NCBI RefSeq assembly: GCF_003477525.1
Contig: NZ_QUDO01000002.1
Location: 62,001 to 126,000 of the forward strand
Length of the DNA: 64,000 nucleotides
Direction of reading: 5' to 3'
From: Ruminococcus sp. AF41-9
GTDB lineage: Bacteria; Bacillota; Clostridia; Lachnospirales; Lachnospiraceae
How positions within the stretch are numbered: the first letter of the stretch is position 1; each line of letters starts with the position of its first letter. A model generated the notes under the pieces. That model was not told the DNA's origin and made no database searches. It saw only the letters and a program-made list of their open reading frames with translations. The translations under genes were made by a program, and so were the position numbers. Positions 1 to 7,631 of the stretch are shown piece by piece.

Positions 1-258
1 TTTTTCTATTTTCTCTGCCAGCTCATTGGTAACACCTGTAACTGAATGTGCCACAACATCAATCAAAAGAGTATCTGCAGAAACATCTAATGCATTTGCA
101 ATTGCAACAAAGGTATCCAATTTTGTGACTTTCAAGCCTCTCTCTATTACACTCACATGCGTCGGACTTAAATGTACTAATGCAGCCAGTTCCTCTTGCG
201 TGAGATTTTTTGCTTCTCGTGCTGATTTGATTCGCTGTCCTACTGCTTTCAAATCCAT
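1..258 (-). CDS. XRE-family transcriptional regulator (partial, C-terminus beyond window)
   Basis: The minus strand reads from an ATG at 258 off the window edge, giving 86 visible residues with no stop. It begins with MDLKAVGQRIKSAREAKNLT, followed by a textbook helix-turn-helix (QEELAALVHLSPTHVSVIERG), so it is a Cro/cI-type DNA-binding protein. A GGAGG ribosome site sits 8 bases upstream of the ATG. The adjacent dyad at 273-292 overlaps the likely promoter, which suggests autoregulation. The gene diverges from the small membrane-protein gene at 438. The effector and targets are unknown. The HTH call is from visible sequence; the regulatory role is inference. Confidence 0.85.
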   Translation of the reverse strand, partial: MDLKAVGQRIKSAREAKNLTQEELAALVHLSPTHVSVIERGLKVTKLDTFVAIANALDVSADTLLIDVVAHSVTGVTNELAEKIEK

Positions 259-272
259 CGTAACACCTCCTC

Positions 273-292
273 CAGAACGAATAATCGTTCTG
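273..292. promoter_or_regulatory. candidate operator, perfect dyad CAGAACGA-n4-TCGTTCTG
   Basis: An 8-bp perfect inverted repeat with a 4-base centre lies just upstream of the ribosome site of the XRE gene. A second dyad, AGTTCTA-n6-TAGAACT, lies at 341-360. Position and symmetry fit binding by the adjacent XRE repressor, but the two dyads are not the same sequence and binding is inferred. Confidence 0.5.
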
Positions 293-377
293 AATTTAGT
301 ATACTTGTGAATATCTTAAATATACAGAATCGCAAAACCAAGTTCTAATTCTATAGAACTATATTTCAAGATTTTCT

Positions 378-405
378 TTGCATATTCGTAAAAAAGCGTT
401 ATGAT
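378..405 (+). promoter_or_regulatory. sigma-A-type promoter for the small membrane protein
   Basis: TTGCAT (378-383) and TATGAT (400-405) are separated by 16 bases. They lie 32 bases before the ATG at 438, which has an AAAGGAGG ribosome site. Confidence 0.5.
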
Positions 406-437
406 AGAATCAGTTAAATCAAAGGAGGTATCAAATC

Positions 438-644
438 ATGAAATCGCATAAATACTGGTCCCTCGGAGCACTTTTCTGTATGTTGGGATGCATTTATTCT
501 GGAATCAGAAAATCTATGACTGCACATAAATATTTTGCCTATTCTTCATTGCTTTGTATGGGCATGTCCATTTATTCCGGTCACAAACTGGTTTCTCCAA
601 AGAAGAAAAAAATCACTGAATCAAATAATAGTGAGAATAGTTAA
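438..644 (+). CDS. small two-helix membrane protein with internal duplication
   Basis: The product is 68 residues with a strong ribosome site (AAAGGAGG, 9 bases before ATG). It contains two hydrophobic segments that look duplicated: HKYWSLGALFCMLGCIYSG near residues 4-22 and HKYFAYSSLLCMGMSIYSG near residues 30-48. A Lys/Ser/Asn-rich tail follows. It resembles small membrane proteins of the DUF6219 type found on clostridial mobile elements; that name is from memory. It lies divergent from the XRE gene. The function is unknown. Confidence 0.6.
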   Translation: MKSHKYWSLGALFCMLGCIYSGIRKSMTAHKYFAYSSLLCMGMSIYSGHKLVSPKKKKITESNNSENS

Positions 645-680
645 ACAAAAAAACTGACCTTTATTCATCAAAAACGAAGT

Positions 681-705
681 TGCTGGAGAGTATTTTTCTC
701 CAGCA
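681..705. terminator. stem-loop between convergent genes
   Basis: A perfect 9-bp stem, TGCTGGAGA-n7-TCTCCAGCA, lies between the stops of the plus-strand gene at 438 and the minus-strand gene at 721. On the minus strand a TTTTT run follows 7 bases downstream, so it can serve the 721 gene and perhaps both. Confidence 0.6.
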
Positions 706-720
706 GCACTTTCTTCATCT

Positions 721-1101
721 TTAAGCCATTGAAACACAATACTGTCCAATCAGCTTCGTCCAACTATTATATTTATTCTTTTCACACACCTTTCGGCAAA
801 TTTCATTTTCCATCAGTACACAGAACATCTTATCATAATCAAATGCCCAGACAGCACCATTCACATGGTTTTCCACTGCTTTCTGATCTATGTGCTTTAA
901 GCGTGTGACCATTTTTTCAATTTCTCCATTTCCCAAGTTACCGATATTTTTACAGATAAACCGAAAGAAATTCAACGTTGCATATTCGTCATGCCAATGG
1001 AATTCTTCTGGATTGTTTTTAATTTTACTGGCTCGCTGCTGTTCTTTGATTATCTGATCAGCTACACCCTTCATCGAATCTTCGTATCTCATATTATTCA
1101 C
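721..1101 (-). CDS. hypothetical protein
   Basis: The product is 126 residues, hydrophilic, with no signal peptide or membrane segment, and I do not recognise the family. It starts at a GTG directly after the TAG of the upstream 1102 gene, so the two are probably translationally coupled. The sequence has several Cys residues (CKN, CVL, CRKVCEK, YCV) but no clear metal-binding spacing. The pair sits next to the Y-family polymerase genes on the same strand, a common accessory arrangement in clostridial conjugative elements. The coding call rests on the open frame and coupling. Confidence 0.6.
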   Translation of the reverse strand: MNNMRYEDSMKGVADQIIKEQQRASKIKNNPEEFHWHDEYATLNFFRFICKNIGNLGNGEIEKMVTRLKHIDQKAVENHVNGAVWAFDYDKMFCVLMENEICRKVCEKNKYNSWTKLIGQYCVSMA

Positions 1102-1674
1102 CTACTCTTCCTCAACGCCCAGTGATGGTTTAAATCTTTTATCTTTTGCCTGCGGTACCACTATCTCATAAAAATAAAATCCTAAATATCCAAGTGCCTG
1201 CTTCTTCATTTTATAAAAAGAAGTCCTGCCTACGCCTAACTCCTGCTGTACTTCCACATCTGTCTTATTATAATGACTGCAAAAGCAGGAATGAAGAATC
1301 TCACTGAGCATCACACCATTCGGTGCATAGAACTTTACCAGTGTCATTCCACGATAGATCATATCTGACAAGCCGTAAATAATCATCAGGTTATTCATTT
1401 CCCGGTGCATCTTTGGCACATTCAGCTGATTGTTATAAATGCTCAGATAACTCAACGCATATGCCATATCTTCATTGATTTTCTCCTGGCACTCCATATC
1501 CAATTCTTCTAACACAATCTGATTTTCCAAAATCAATTTCTGATAGCTTGTCATCAGTTCCTTGATATCTGTATAATGTCTCTCCATCGTTACTTCCAGA
1601 TAATCCTGTGCATGGCTTGCCATCTGGAAGGTAATCTCTTTCATTGATTTAATTGCATAATCTCTGTCTGTCAT
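1102..1674 (-). CDS. hypothetical protein with C-terminal helix-turn-helix-like segment
   Basis: The product is about 190 residues. I place the start at the ATG at 1674 because AAGGAGA lies 11 bases upstream; a TTG at 1683 is too close to that site. The N-terminal half is helical and acidic. The C-terminal part (VEVQQELGVGRTSFYKMKKQ) looks like the helix-turn-helix of phage-type or sigma-like regulators. It is coupled to the 721 gene (stop and start abut). It could regulate nearby element genes; that is inference from the HTH-like motif only. Confidence 0.6.
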   Translation of the reverse strand: MTDRDYAIKSMKEITFQMASHAQDYLEVTMERHYTDIKELMTSYQKLILENQIVLEELDMECQEKINEDMAYALSYLSIYNNQLNVPKMHREMNNLMIIYGLSDMIYRGMTLVKFYAPNGVMLSEILHSCFCSHYNKTDVEVQQELGVGRTSFYKMKKQALGYLGFYFYEIVVPQAKDKRFKPSLGVEEE

Positions 1675-1683
1675 CAGTTTCAA

Positions 1684-1924
1684 AATCTCCTTATCATCAT
1701 CACACTAACTGGCGGTCTTTCAGACCAGTTCGCTTTCCCCATGATTTTGATGGGAAGCAATTACTTACTACAACTTGCAGAAGCGGATATCCAAAAGGCA
1801 TTGTGGGAGCTGCCTTTGCTGACCGGAATCCATCTTCTTATGTAAAACCTACAGGAATATAAAGGGAAAGTGACTATCCCTGCCGGTTAATAATCCAAAT
1901 AATATCGTCTATACCAATCTCTCC
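1684..1924. other. intergenic leader region with hairpin
   Basis: About 240 bases without a convincing gene. It contains a strong stem-loop at 1707-1730 (AACTGG and GGTCT arms pairing with AGACC and CCAGTT) just upstream of the 1674 gene. The rest is probably promoter and leader for the minus-strand pair. A short plus-strand frame here (1653-1862) has no ribosome site and I do not call it. Confidence 0.4.
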
Positions 1925-2164
1925 TTATGCTGTTTTTCTCTCCATAAACCATTTATCCACTTCATAAAACAAATGGCTTTCCTGTCCCTGTATCATACAG
2001 GTATACATCATTCCTACACCGCCTGCCTTTCTGCTGGCACATCGCTCAATTTTCAAAATTCTGTCAATGTTATATTTTCTTCCATCTTCCCAGGTGAAAA
2101 ATATAGGAACCAGTTTTCCGTCTTTCCGAAACTCTGCCACTACATCTACATACACTTTATTCAT
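1925..2164 (-). CDS. small conserved protein of the UmuC-like operon
   Basis: The product is 79 residues (starts MNKVYVDVVAEFRKDGKLVP) with mixed strands and no membrane segment. It lies 12 bases after the LexA-like gene and in the same orientation as the Y-family polymerase, so all three are probably one operon under the promoter at 3708-3737. In my memory a protein like this often follows the polymerase on clostridial mobile elements. A role in DNA damage tolerance is guilt by association only. Confidence 0.65.
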   Translation of the reverse strand: MNKVYVDVVAEFRKDGKLVPIFFTWEDGRKYNIDRILKIERCASRKAGGVGMMYTCMIQGQESHLFYEVDKWFMERKTA

Positions 2165-2176
2165 ACCGACACCTCA

Positions 2177-2404
2177 CTATAAGATCTCTATTGCTCTTGG
2201 CGATGCCGGAATCCTTCGGATATATCCGTTTTGTTCCAACTGCTTAATTCTGGAAAAAGCAGATGACGTTGATCTTACTCCGATCAGTTTTCCAAATTCC
2301 CGAACTGTCGGCGGATATCCATGCTCCTTCGTATAATTCAAAATGCACTGATAGCTTTCTTCCTGTTTTCTGGTTAATGTCTGTTTCAAATCTATCCCTC
2401 CCAT
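2177..2404 (-). CDS. LexA-type N-terminal DNA-binding protein without protease domain
   Basis: The product is 75 residues and matches the winged helix-turn-helix of LexA: LTRKQEESYQCILNYTKEHG, then PPTVREFGKLIGVRSTSSAF, then a wing ending in PRAIEIL. The S24 self-cleavage domain of full LexA (about 200 residues) is absent, so it cannot inactivate itself. Its ATG overlaps the stop of the polymerase gene (TAATG), so it is translationally coupled. It may compete at LexA boxes or set the basal level of the operon. The domain call is firm; the role is inference. Confidence 0.8.
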   Translation of the reverse strand: MGGIDLKQTLTRKQEESYQCILNYTKEHGYPPTVREFGKLIGVRSTSSAFSRIKQLEQNGYIRRIPASPRAIEIL

Positions 2405-3654
2405 TATCCATGAAAATAACTGTGTGGATGAACTGTATGTGTACCAGCGTCCAAGTGGGATAAGACTTTATCCTGATACATAACTGCTCTCTGTATACTG
2501 AAATAACCAAACCGTCGTCTGATCTCATCTACAGTGCGATCCATCTTTTCCAATTTTTCCTGTTTCTCTTGATTACCAAAAAGTTCCAACTGGACGGGAA
2601 TATCATCCAACACAAGATCTACTGCTCGAATACCAAGGCTTCTGATTGGATGCTCCCATTTATAATAATCCTTAAACAATTGAAATGCTGCTGTAACAAT
2701 CTCATCTGTTATATTTGTTGGATGATGTAATTGTTTCTGCCTCGAAAAACGAAACAAGCCATTGTCTCGGACCGTAATTTCTATCGTTTTGCATTTAAAA
2801 CCATGTTTTCTTAATCTTGCTGCAACGCTTTCTGCCAGTGCCATCTGAATGATCCAGACATCCAGATCATCTTCTAAATCTCTTGGAGTTGTGGTACTAT
2901 TACCAATTGACTTCACCGGAGCTGTATACCCATCTTTGCAAACTGGATCATCGTCCCAGCCATTTGCAAATGACCATAACACAATTCCCATCTTTCCAAA
3001 ATGGCTTTCTAACATTGCTTCATCACTTTCTGCAAGTTCCCCAATGGTTCGAATCCCCAGCTTCTGAAGTTTCTTCCGAGTCTGTCTTCCAACATAAAGC
3101 AGATCCGATGCAGGAAGCTGCCAAATCATACTTTTATAATTCTCCCGGTTAAACTCTGTAATCGCATCTGGCTTTTTGTAATCTGAACCAAGTTTCGCAT
3201 AAATCTTATTCCAGGAAATTCCAATACTTACCGTTACACCCAGTTCGTATTTAATCCGATGGCTGATTTCTCTTGCAATCGTTATTCCGCTTCCTTTCAG
3301 ATTTCTACTGTCTGATACATCCAGCCAGGCTTCATCAATCCCATATGGCTCGATCTTGTCCGTATACTCCGAATAGATTTCTCTTGCCATCTGTGAAAAT
3401 CTCAAATACAAGTCCATCCGTGGTGGCACAAAAATGATTTCCGGACAAATCTGTTTTGCCTGCCATAATGCCATTCCGGTCTTTACACCTTTTCGCTTTG
3501 CAATATAATTTGCTGTCAGCACAATTCCATGTCTGGCTTCCGGATCACCGCCAACTGCAAGAGGCATTCCGGCAAATTCCGGGTGATGCAGCATTTCCAC
3601 ACTTGCATAAAATGAATTCATGTCGCTATGAAGAATTGTCCTGTCTCCCATTAA
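2404..3654 (-). CDS. Y-family DNA polymerase (DinB/UmuC-like)
   Basis: A translesion DNA polymerase of about 416 residues. The N-terminal catalytic motif HSDMNSFYASVE carries the first metal-binding Asp, and the palm motif YGIDEAWLDVS carries the second acidic pair. Helix-hairpin-helix and little-finger regions follow, and the C-terminal end contains QLELFG, a likely beta-clamp-binding motif. I prefer the ATG at 3654 over a GTG at 3663 because AGAAGG is well spaced for it. The promoter has a repressor operator filling its spacer, so the gene is likely SOS-type induced. It heads the operon with the LexA-like and 79-residue genes. Such element-borne polymerases are error-prone repair enzymes. 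Confidence 0.92.
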   Translation of the reverse strand, partial: LMGDRTILHSDMNSFYASVEMLHHPEFAGMPLAVGGDPEARHGIVLTANYIAKRKGVKTGMALWQAKQICPEIIFVPPRMDLYLRFSQMAREIYSEYTDKIEPYGIDEAWLDVSDSRNLKGSGITIAREISHRIKYELGVTVSIGISWNKIYAKLGSDYKKPDAITEFNRENYKSMIWQLPASDLLYVGRQTRKKLQKLGIRTIGELAESDEAMLESHFGKMGIVLWSFANGWDDDPVCKDGYTAPVKSIGNSTTTPRDLEDDLDVWIIQMALAESVAARLRKHGFKCKTIEITVRDNGLFRFSRQKQLHHPTNITDEIVTAAFQLFKDYYKWEHPIRSLGIRAVDLVLDDIPVQLELFGNQEKQEKLEKMDRTVDEIRRRFGYFSIQRAVMYQDKVLSHLDAGTHTVHPHSYFHG

Positions 3655-3707
3655 CTCCACCACCTTCTCTCTGTTTGGTTTATTGTCTTATCAATTTCTG
3701 TATGCTT

Positions 3708-3737
3708 AGTATATATCTCCGTATTGGAGATAGTCAA
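3708..3737 (-). promoter_or_regulatory. polymerase-operon promoter with operator 1 filling the spacer
   Basis: On the minus strand, TTGACT and TATACT are separated by 18 bases. The spacer is occupied by the dyad TATCTCC-n5-GGAGATA (3714-3732). A repressor bound there would directly block RNA polymerase. The same dyad recurs at 3757-3773. Confidence 0.75.
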
Positions 3738-3756
3738 GCGACATCTTGGTCGTATT

Positions 3757-3807
3757 ATCTCCTTTTCGGAGATTTTTCTTGATTTTTGATTTTATTCGGG
3801 TTATAAT
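3757..3807 (+). promoter_or_regulatory. operator 2 and promoter of the S24 repressor gene
   Basis: The dyad ATCTCC-n5-GGAGAT at 3757-3773 matches operator 1 and lies 42 bases from it centre to centre. It sits just upstream of a plus-strand promoter: TTGATT (3779-3784), 17-base spacer, perfect TATAAT (3802-3807). This fits autoregulation of the repressor. Confidence 0.75.
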
Positions 3808-3843
3808 GCATATAGAAAAATCAAAAAGAAATGAGGCGAACAT

Positions 3844-4578
3844 ATGCGTGCTTTCGGAGAAGTATTAGTAGAAAACAGAAAAAGGAAAGGCTACTCCCAG
3901 GCGGATCTGGTGGACTTACTTGCTCAGGAAGGAATTGAAGTTACTACGAAAGCAGTCTCCAAATGGGAGAATCTAACAAGAGAACCCTCCTTACACACAA
4001 TCCTGACAGTTTGTCAGATTTTAGATATTGAAGATATATACGAAGAATTTTTAGGTGAAAATCCATTTGATCATGTCATGGAAAATTTGAATGAAGACGG
4101 CAAAGCTAAGATTATTGAATTTGCCAATCTTCTGCGGGCGTCCAGAAAGTATCTTCCGCATAGAGCCGATATCATTCCATTTGAAAATTATCAGCCGATT
4201 GCAGTAGAGCCAGCTTCTGCCGGTACTGGAAATTATATTGAAGACAGTGTAAAAGAAAGTTACAATGTCGGTCATCTCGCACCTGAAAAGACGGATTTTG
4301 GAATCCGTATATCTGGTGACAGTATGGAACCAATGTATCATACCGGAGATGTTGCATGGGTTCATAAACAAGACAGTATCTCCAACGGTGAAATCGGTAT
4401 CTTCTATCTCAATGGCAATACCTATATCAAAGAGCTACATGACGGTCCGGATGGAGTTTATCTGGTTTCATTGAATGAAAAGTATCATCCAATCCAGATT
4501 TATGAATCTGATTCTTTTAAAATCTTTGGGAAAGTAATCGGAAAATGCAAAGGAGCAGAAATCCCTGGTTTTCATTAA
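3844..4578 (+). CDS. XRE/S24 LexA-like self-cleaving repressor
   Basis: The product is 244 residues. The N-terminal XRE helix-turn-helix (MRAFGEVLVENRKRKGYSQA, then TTKAVSKWENLTREPS) binds DNA. The C-terminal S24 peptidase domain has the cleavage-site Ala-Gly (in PASAGTG), the nucleophile in ISGDSMEPMYHTGD and the general-base Lys in NTYIKEL. This is the cI/LexA-family plan, in which RecA-ssDNA triggers autocleavage and derepression. It is divergent from the Y-family polymerase, and twin operators lie between the two. It probably controls the polymerase operon and perhaps element excision or transfer; the latter is inference. Confidence 0.9.
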   Translation: MRAFGEVLVENRKRKGYSQADLVDLLAQEGIEVTTKAVSKWENLTREPSLHTILTVCQILDIEDIYEEFLGENPFDHVMENLNEDGKAKIIEFANLLRASRKYLPHRADIIPFENYQPIAVEPASAGTGNYIEDSVKESYNVGHLAPEKTDFGIRISGDSMEPMYHTGDVAWVHKQDSISNGEIGIFYLNGNTYIKELHDGPDGVYLVSLNEKYHPIQIYESDSFKIFGKVIGKCKGAEIPGFH

Positions 4579-4635
4579 AGATCAACTGCAGACTTCTAGC
4601 CTGCTCTTGCTGAAAATAATAAAGGAAGTGATAAA

Positions 4636-4836
4636 ATGGCAATTAACAACACACTTAAAGATATCCGTGAAGAACGAAATCTCGTTCAGGCAGATCTTGC
4701 AAAAGCTGTCGGTTCTTGCAGTGATACCATCGGACGCATTGAGCGTGGTGAGCGAAATGCCTCTCTCGAAATTGCAATCCGTCTGGCACATTATCTGAAA
4801 ATGCCAGTAGAAGAGATTTTTCAAATTGAAGACTGA
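4636..4836 (+). CDS. small XRE-family regulator
   Basis: The product is 66 residues and essentially all helix-turn-helix: ADLAKAVGSCSDTIGRIERG, then NASLEIAIRLAHYLKMPVEE. It belongs to the short Cro/cI class (YgzD/ImmR-like size). The ribosome site is AAGGAAG, 8 bases before the ATG. It follows the S24 repressor with a 57-base gap on the same strand and ends at an intrinsic terminator (4851-4883). It may act in the element's regulatory switch, but its targets are not visible. Confidence 0.85.
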   Translation: MAINNTLKDIREERNLVQADLAKAVGSCSDTIGRIERGERNASLEIAIRLAHYLKMPVEEIFQIED

Positions 4837-4850
4837 ACCGCAAATATCAG

Positions 4851-4883
4851 AAAACCGAGGACTGTTCCCCGGTTTTTCTTTTT
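4851..4883 (+). terminator. intrinsic terminator after the XRE gene
   Basis: A stem AAAACCG/CGGTTTT with a 12-base loop is followed by TCTTTTT. It lies 15 bases after the stop of the gene at 4636. Confidence 0.75.
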
Positions 4884-4894
4884 CGCTAAACTAT

Positions 4895-5329
4895 TTAGAG
4901 TCCTTTTACAAACTCAACTGCATTTTTTATATCTTTTCCATCTGGATGTCCTTTTGCTATACCACCCACCAGTTTAAATGGGCCAAATGCGTCATAGCTC
5001 TTGCATCCGAATTTTCCGATTGCTGTAGAATGCTTCTTGCCCAAAATCTGCTCTATGGATTTATAATTCGCACTTCCACCATAAGTACAGATCAGAAATA
5101 CCCCTTTGTCGTCCGGTAGATTCTTCTCTGCAAATCCCAATATCGACTGATGAAATTTTGAAAAATAGATTCCTGATGCAAACCCAATCGTATCATAACT
5201 GCTCAGATCTGCATCTGGCTGTTTTACAGCATCAATCAAATCAACCTGACACTCTTCTGCAATGCTCTTTACTAATTTCTCTGTGTTTCCATGATGCACA
5301 GATGAATATACGATTACCTTTCTCATCAT
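4895..5329 (-). CDS. flavodoxin-family protein
   Basis: The product is 144 residues. It begins MMRKVIVYSSVHHGNTEKLV, the FMN phosphate-binding loop of flavodoxins (S-x-x-G-N-T). Later it has FASGIYFSKFH and FLICTYGGSA, which match the flavin-ring loops of the domain. It is short, like single-domain clostridial flavodoxins. The start overlaps the end of the YjbR-like gene by 4 bases (ATGA), so the two are coupled. It probably shuttles electrons; the partner is not visible. Whether it serves metal reduction for the chelator system is speculative. Confidence 0.85.
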   Translation of the reverse strand: MMRKVIVYSSVHHGNTEKLVKSIAEECQVDLIDAVKQPDADLSSYDTIGFASGIYFSKFHQSILGFAEKNLPDDKGVFLICTYGGSANYKSIEQILGKKHSTAIGKFGCKSYDAFGPFKLVGGIAKGHPDGKDIKNAVEFVKGL

Positions 5330-5697
5330 TCTTCCTTTCCTCTATTCCCATCAATCATATCATAGCTCATATCCAAAAAATCTAATGTCTTTGCTTCACT
5401 TACTGAACCATCCAGTAAAATTGTGATCCAGTGCTGTTTGTTCATATGGTATCCTGGCAAAAATCCAAAGGTCTGAATAATCATACTTGTCATTTCCGGA
5501 TCACATTTTACATCCATAATATCGACAAATTCATTTCCTTCTAATCCTAGTTTGCATTTTTCAACGCTCATGACCACAGCATACCATTTTCCATTCTTAT
5601 GTCGCAACACAGCATTATCTGGTGATTGTGCCCATAAATACTCCGGCATCGTACCATACTGTTTCTTCACATATTCAAAAATTTCTTCTTTCTTCAC
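5326..5697 (-). CDS. MmcQ/YjbR-like DNA-binding-fold protein
   Basis: The product is 123 residues. The pattern of a YjbR/CyaY-like fold is recognisable: an N-terminal helix (KKEEIFEYVKKQYGT), then PEYLWAQSPDNAVLRHKNGK, KWYAVVMSVEKCKLG, DVKCDPEM, and the late motif YHMNKQHWITILLDG typical of MmcQ proteins. The family is a small single-domain group of unclear role. It is coupled with the flavodoxin gene. Downstream of it on the plus strand lies the candidate oriT region. Confidence 0.8.
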   Translation of the reverse strand: MKKEEIFEYVKKQYGTMPEYLWAQSPDNAVLRHKNGKWYAVVMSVEKCKLGLEGNEFVDIMDVKCDPEMTSMIIQTFGFLPGYHMNKQHWITILLDGSVSEAKTLDFLDMSYDMIDGNRGKEE

Positions 5698-5837
5698 AAT
5701 CTATTCAACTCCTGATTCTCCTGATATCCTGCCCATAATCATACCATATTTTCACTTCCCGTGCTACCTGCCAAATTCTTTTGCATTTTCCCGGTTCTCC
5801 TGACTTTAACTAATAGAGGGGTAAAACAGCAAGGACA

Positions 5838-5912
5838 GGAAGTGAGGATACACTTCCGGGAAATCCCAATTTAGGGTACCCTGCCCTAAATTGAAAAACG
5901 TTGAAAGCAACG
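5838..5912 (+). other. candidate origin of transfer (oriT)
   Basis: Three inverted repeats follow one another within 75 bases. They are GGAAGTG-n6-CACTTCC (5838-5857), a 10-bp perfect stem CAATTTAGGG-n7-CCCTAAATTG (5867-5893) and CGTTG-n4-CAACG (5899-5912). They lie 34 bases upstream of a relaxosome accessory gene and its relaxase, the usual place for oriT of MobA/MobC-type systems. The nick site cannot be assigned from sequence alone. Confidence 0.6.
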
Positions 5913-5946
5913 ATACTACTGTCCTCTCAGAAAGGAGAACCCACCA

Positions 5947-6270
5947 ATGGCTGAAAGAAAGAGAAACAAAGAAATCCATTTTTATGTCACCGAAGAAGAA
6001 AGGAAGCTTATACGCAGGAAGATGATAGAATCAAAAACCAAAAACATGGGAGCTTATCTGCGTAAGATGGCAATCGACGGTTACATCGTCAACACCGATA
6101 CCACCCCACTGAAGAAACAGTATGAGGAAATGCACAAGATTGGTGTAAATATCAACCAGATTGCAAAAAAGGTAAATACCACCGGAGATCTATATCCAGA
6201 AGAAATGCAAGAATTGAAAGAGATGGTGAAAGAATTATGGCGTATCTTAAAATCTTCCCCATTAAGGTAA
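5947..6270 (+). CDS. mobC: MobC-like relaxosome accessory protein
   Basis: The product is 107 residues. It starts with a basic ribbon-helix-helix-like region (NKEIHFYVTEEERKLIRRKM), continues with MGAYLRKMAIDGYIV, and ends with the conserved MobC motif IGVNINQIAKKVNTTG. MobC proteins bind oriT beside the nick and help the relaxase open the strand. A strong AGAAAGGAGA site precedes the ATG. The gene overlaps the relaxase start by 34 bases, the standard mobC-mobA coupling. The candidate oriT is immediately upstream. Confidence 0.9.
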   Translation: MAERKRNKEIHFYVTEEERKLIRRKMIESKTKNMGAYLRKMAIDGYIVNTDTTPLKKQYEEMHKIGVNINQIAKKVNTTGDLYPEEMQELKEMVKELWRILKSSPLR

Positions 6271-7616
6271 CTGACAAGAAAGCTCTGGACTATATTACAA
6301 ATCCAGATAAGACAGATGAAAAACTGTTAGTTTCCAGTTTTGGCTGTTCCCCGGAAACTGCAGATCTTGAATTTTCTATGACAAGAGAAATGGCAAAAAA
6401 GAATGGAATGGATAAAGGCGATAACCTGGCATTTCATCTGATCCAATCATTTAAACCTGGAGAAGTTGATGCCGAAAATGCCCATCGCTTAGGTCAACAA
6501 TTTGCTGACGAAGTGCTGAAAGGAAAATATGAGTACGTGATCAGCACACACGTTGACAAAAATCATATTCACAATCATATCATCTTCAACGCTGCAAGCT
6601 TTGTTGATCATCACAAGTATGTTTCCAATAAGCGGAGCTACCATAAACTCTGCAGAATCAGTAATCGTATCTGCCATGAAAATGGACTTGCCACCAGCAT
6701 GCCAACCGGAGAAAAAGGTAAAAGCTATAAAGAGAACATGGAATATCATCGTGGCACCAGTTGGAAAGCCAAGCTACGTGTCGCAGTTGATAAATCAATC
6801 TGGACTTCCATCAACTATGAGGAATTTCTGCAAAAGATGCAGTTAGCCGGATATGAAGTCCGGCAGGGAAAGCACCTGTCCTTCCGTGCACCGGAGCAGA
6901 AGAACTTCACTTATATGAAATCTCTCGGAAGCTATTATTCCGAAGAAAATGTTCGCATCCGTCTGGCTAAAAATCGTAGCAAAGTAAAAACTCCAAGACA
7001 TCTGTCCAGAGAAGCTCGCTTGTATATCAATATCTCCACTTATGTCACAACTGGAAATCGAGAGGGATTTGAACGATGGGCAAAGCTCAATAATCTAAAA
7101 GAGGCAGCCCGCACCTTCAACTATCTTTCCGAAAATAACTTGCTGAATTATGACGATTTCAGGCAGCATGTATCTGACATTGAAGCTTCTGTGAAAGTTG
7201 CCGACCAAAGAATAGCACAAATCAACAGTGAGCTGAGCACGCAGAAAGTCATTCAGAAACACTGCAATTCTTACCGGCTTTGTCGTAAAGTAATTGAAGA
7301 TTGTAAATCTGCTAAAAATCCAAAAGCATACCGCACCAAACATCAGGCAGAATACCAGCTCCACGATTCACTAAAAAAAGAGCTTCAGGATCTCGGTATC
7401 ACCAAAATCCCAAGCTCTAATAAAATCCAGAAGCGGATTGAAAATCTTGAATCTGAACAGGATGCTACTGTCCGGGAAAAACAGGAATTGCAGAAAAAGC
7501 AGAAAACCCTAGAGATCATTCAGCAAAATTTCACTGTACTGCTCGATGCTCCAGAGATCAGTTCAGACTTACTTCCGGCAAAAAAGGAACCTGTTTCTGT
7601 CACAAGAGAAAAATAA
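6237..7616 (+). CDS. MobA/VirD2-type relaxase
   Basis: The product is 459 residues. The N-terminal nuclease domain shows the three-His metal motif HVDKNHIHNHIIFN near residues 104-117. The catalytic Tyr is probably an early residue, for example in ALDYITNP. The C-terminal half is helical and charged and probably multimerises or contacts the transfer machinery. Relaxases of this MOBP type nick oriT and pilot the strand to the T4SS. In Tn1549-type elements the relaxase lies beyond the helicase/YodL genes, so this is probably the relaxase of the same element, separated from the rest by the metallophore cargo. Confidence 0.92.
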   Translation: MAYLKIFPIKVTDKKALDYITNPDKTDEKLLVSSFGCSPETADLEFSMTREMAKKNGMDKGDNLAFHLIQSFKPGEVDAENAHRLGQQFADEVLKGKYEYVISTHVDKNHIHNHIIFNAASFVDHHKYVSNKRSYHKLCRISNRICHENGLATSMPTGEKGKSYKENMEYHRGTSWKAKLRVAVDKSIWTSINYEEFLQKMQLAGYEVRQGKHLSFRAPEQKNFTYMKSLGSYYSEENVRIRLAKNRSKVKTPRHLSREARLYINISTYVTTGNREGFERWAKLNNLKEAARTFNYLSENNLLNYDDFRQHVSDIEASVKVADQRIAQINSELSTQKVIQKHCNSYRLCRKVIEDCKSAKNPKAYRTKHQAEYQLHDSLKKELQDLGITKIPSSNKIQKRIENLESEQDATVREKQELQKKQKTLEIIQQNFTVLLDAPEISSDLLPAKKEPVSVTREK

Positions 7617-7631
7617 GATTGCACTGGCAAC

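Noticed and set aside
26..310. Plus-strand 94-residue open frame
   Set aside because: It is the reverse of a clear minus-strand XRE gene with a ribosome site; no supporting start or family pattern.
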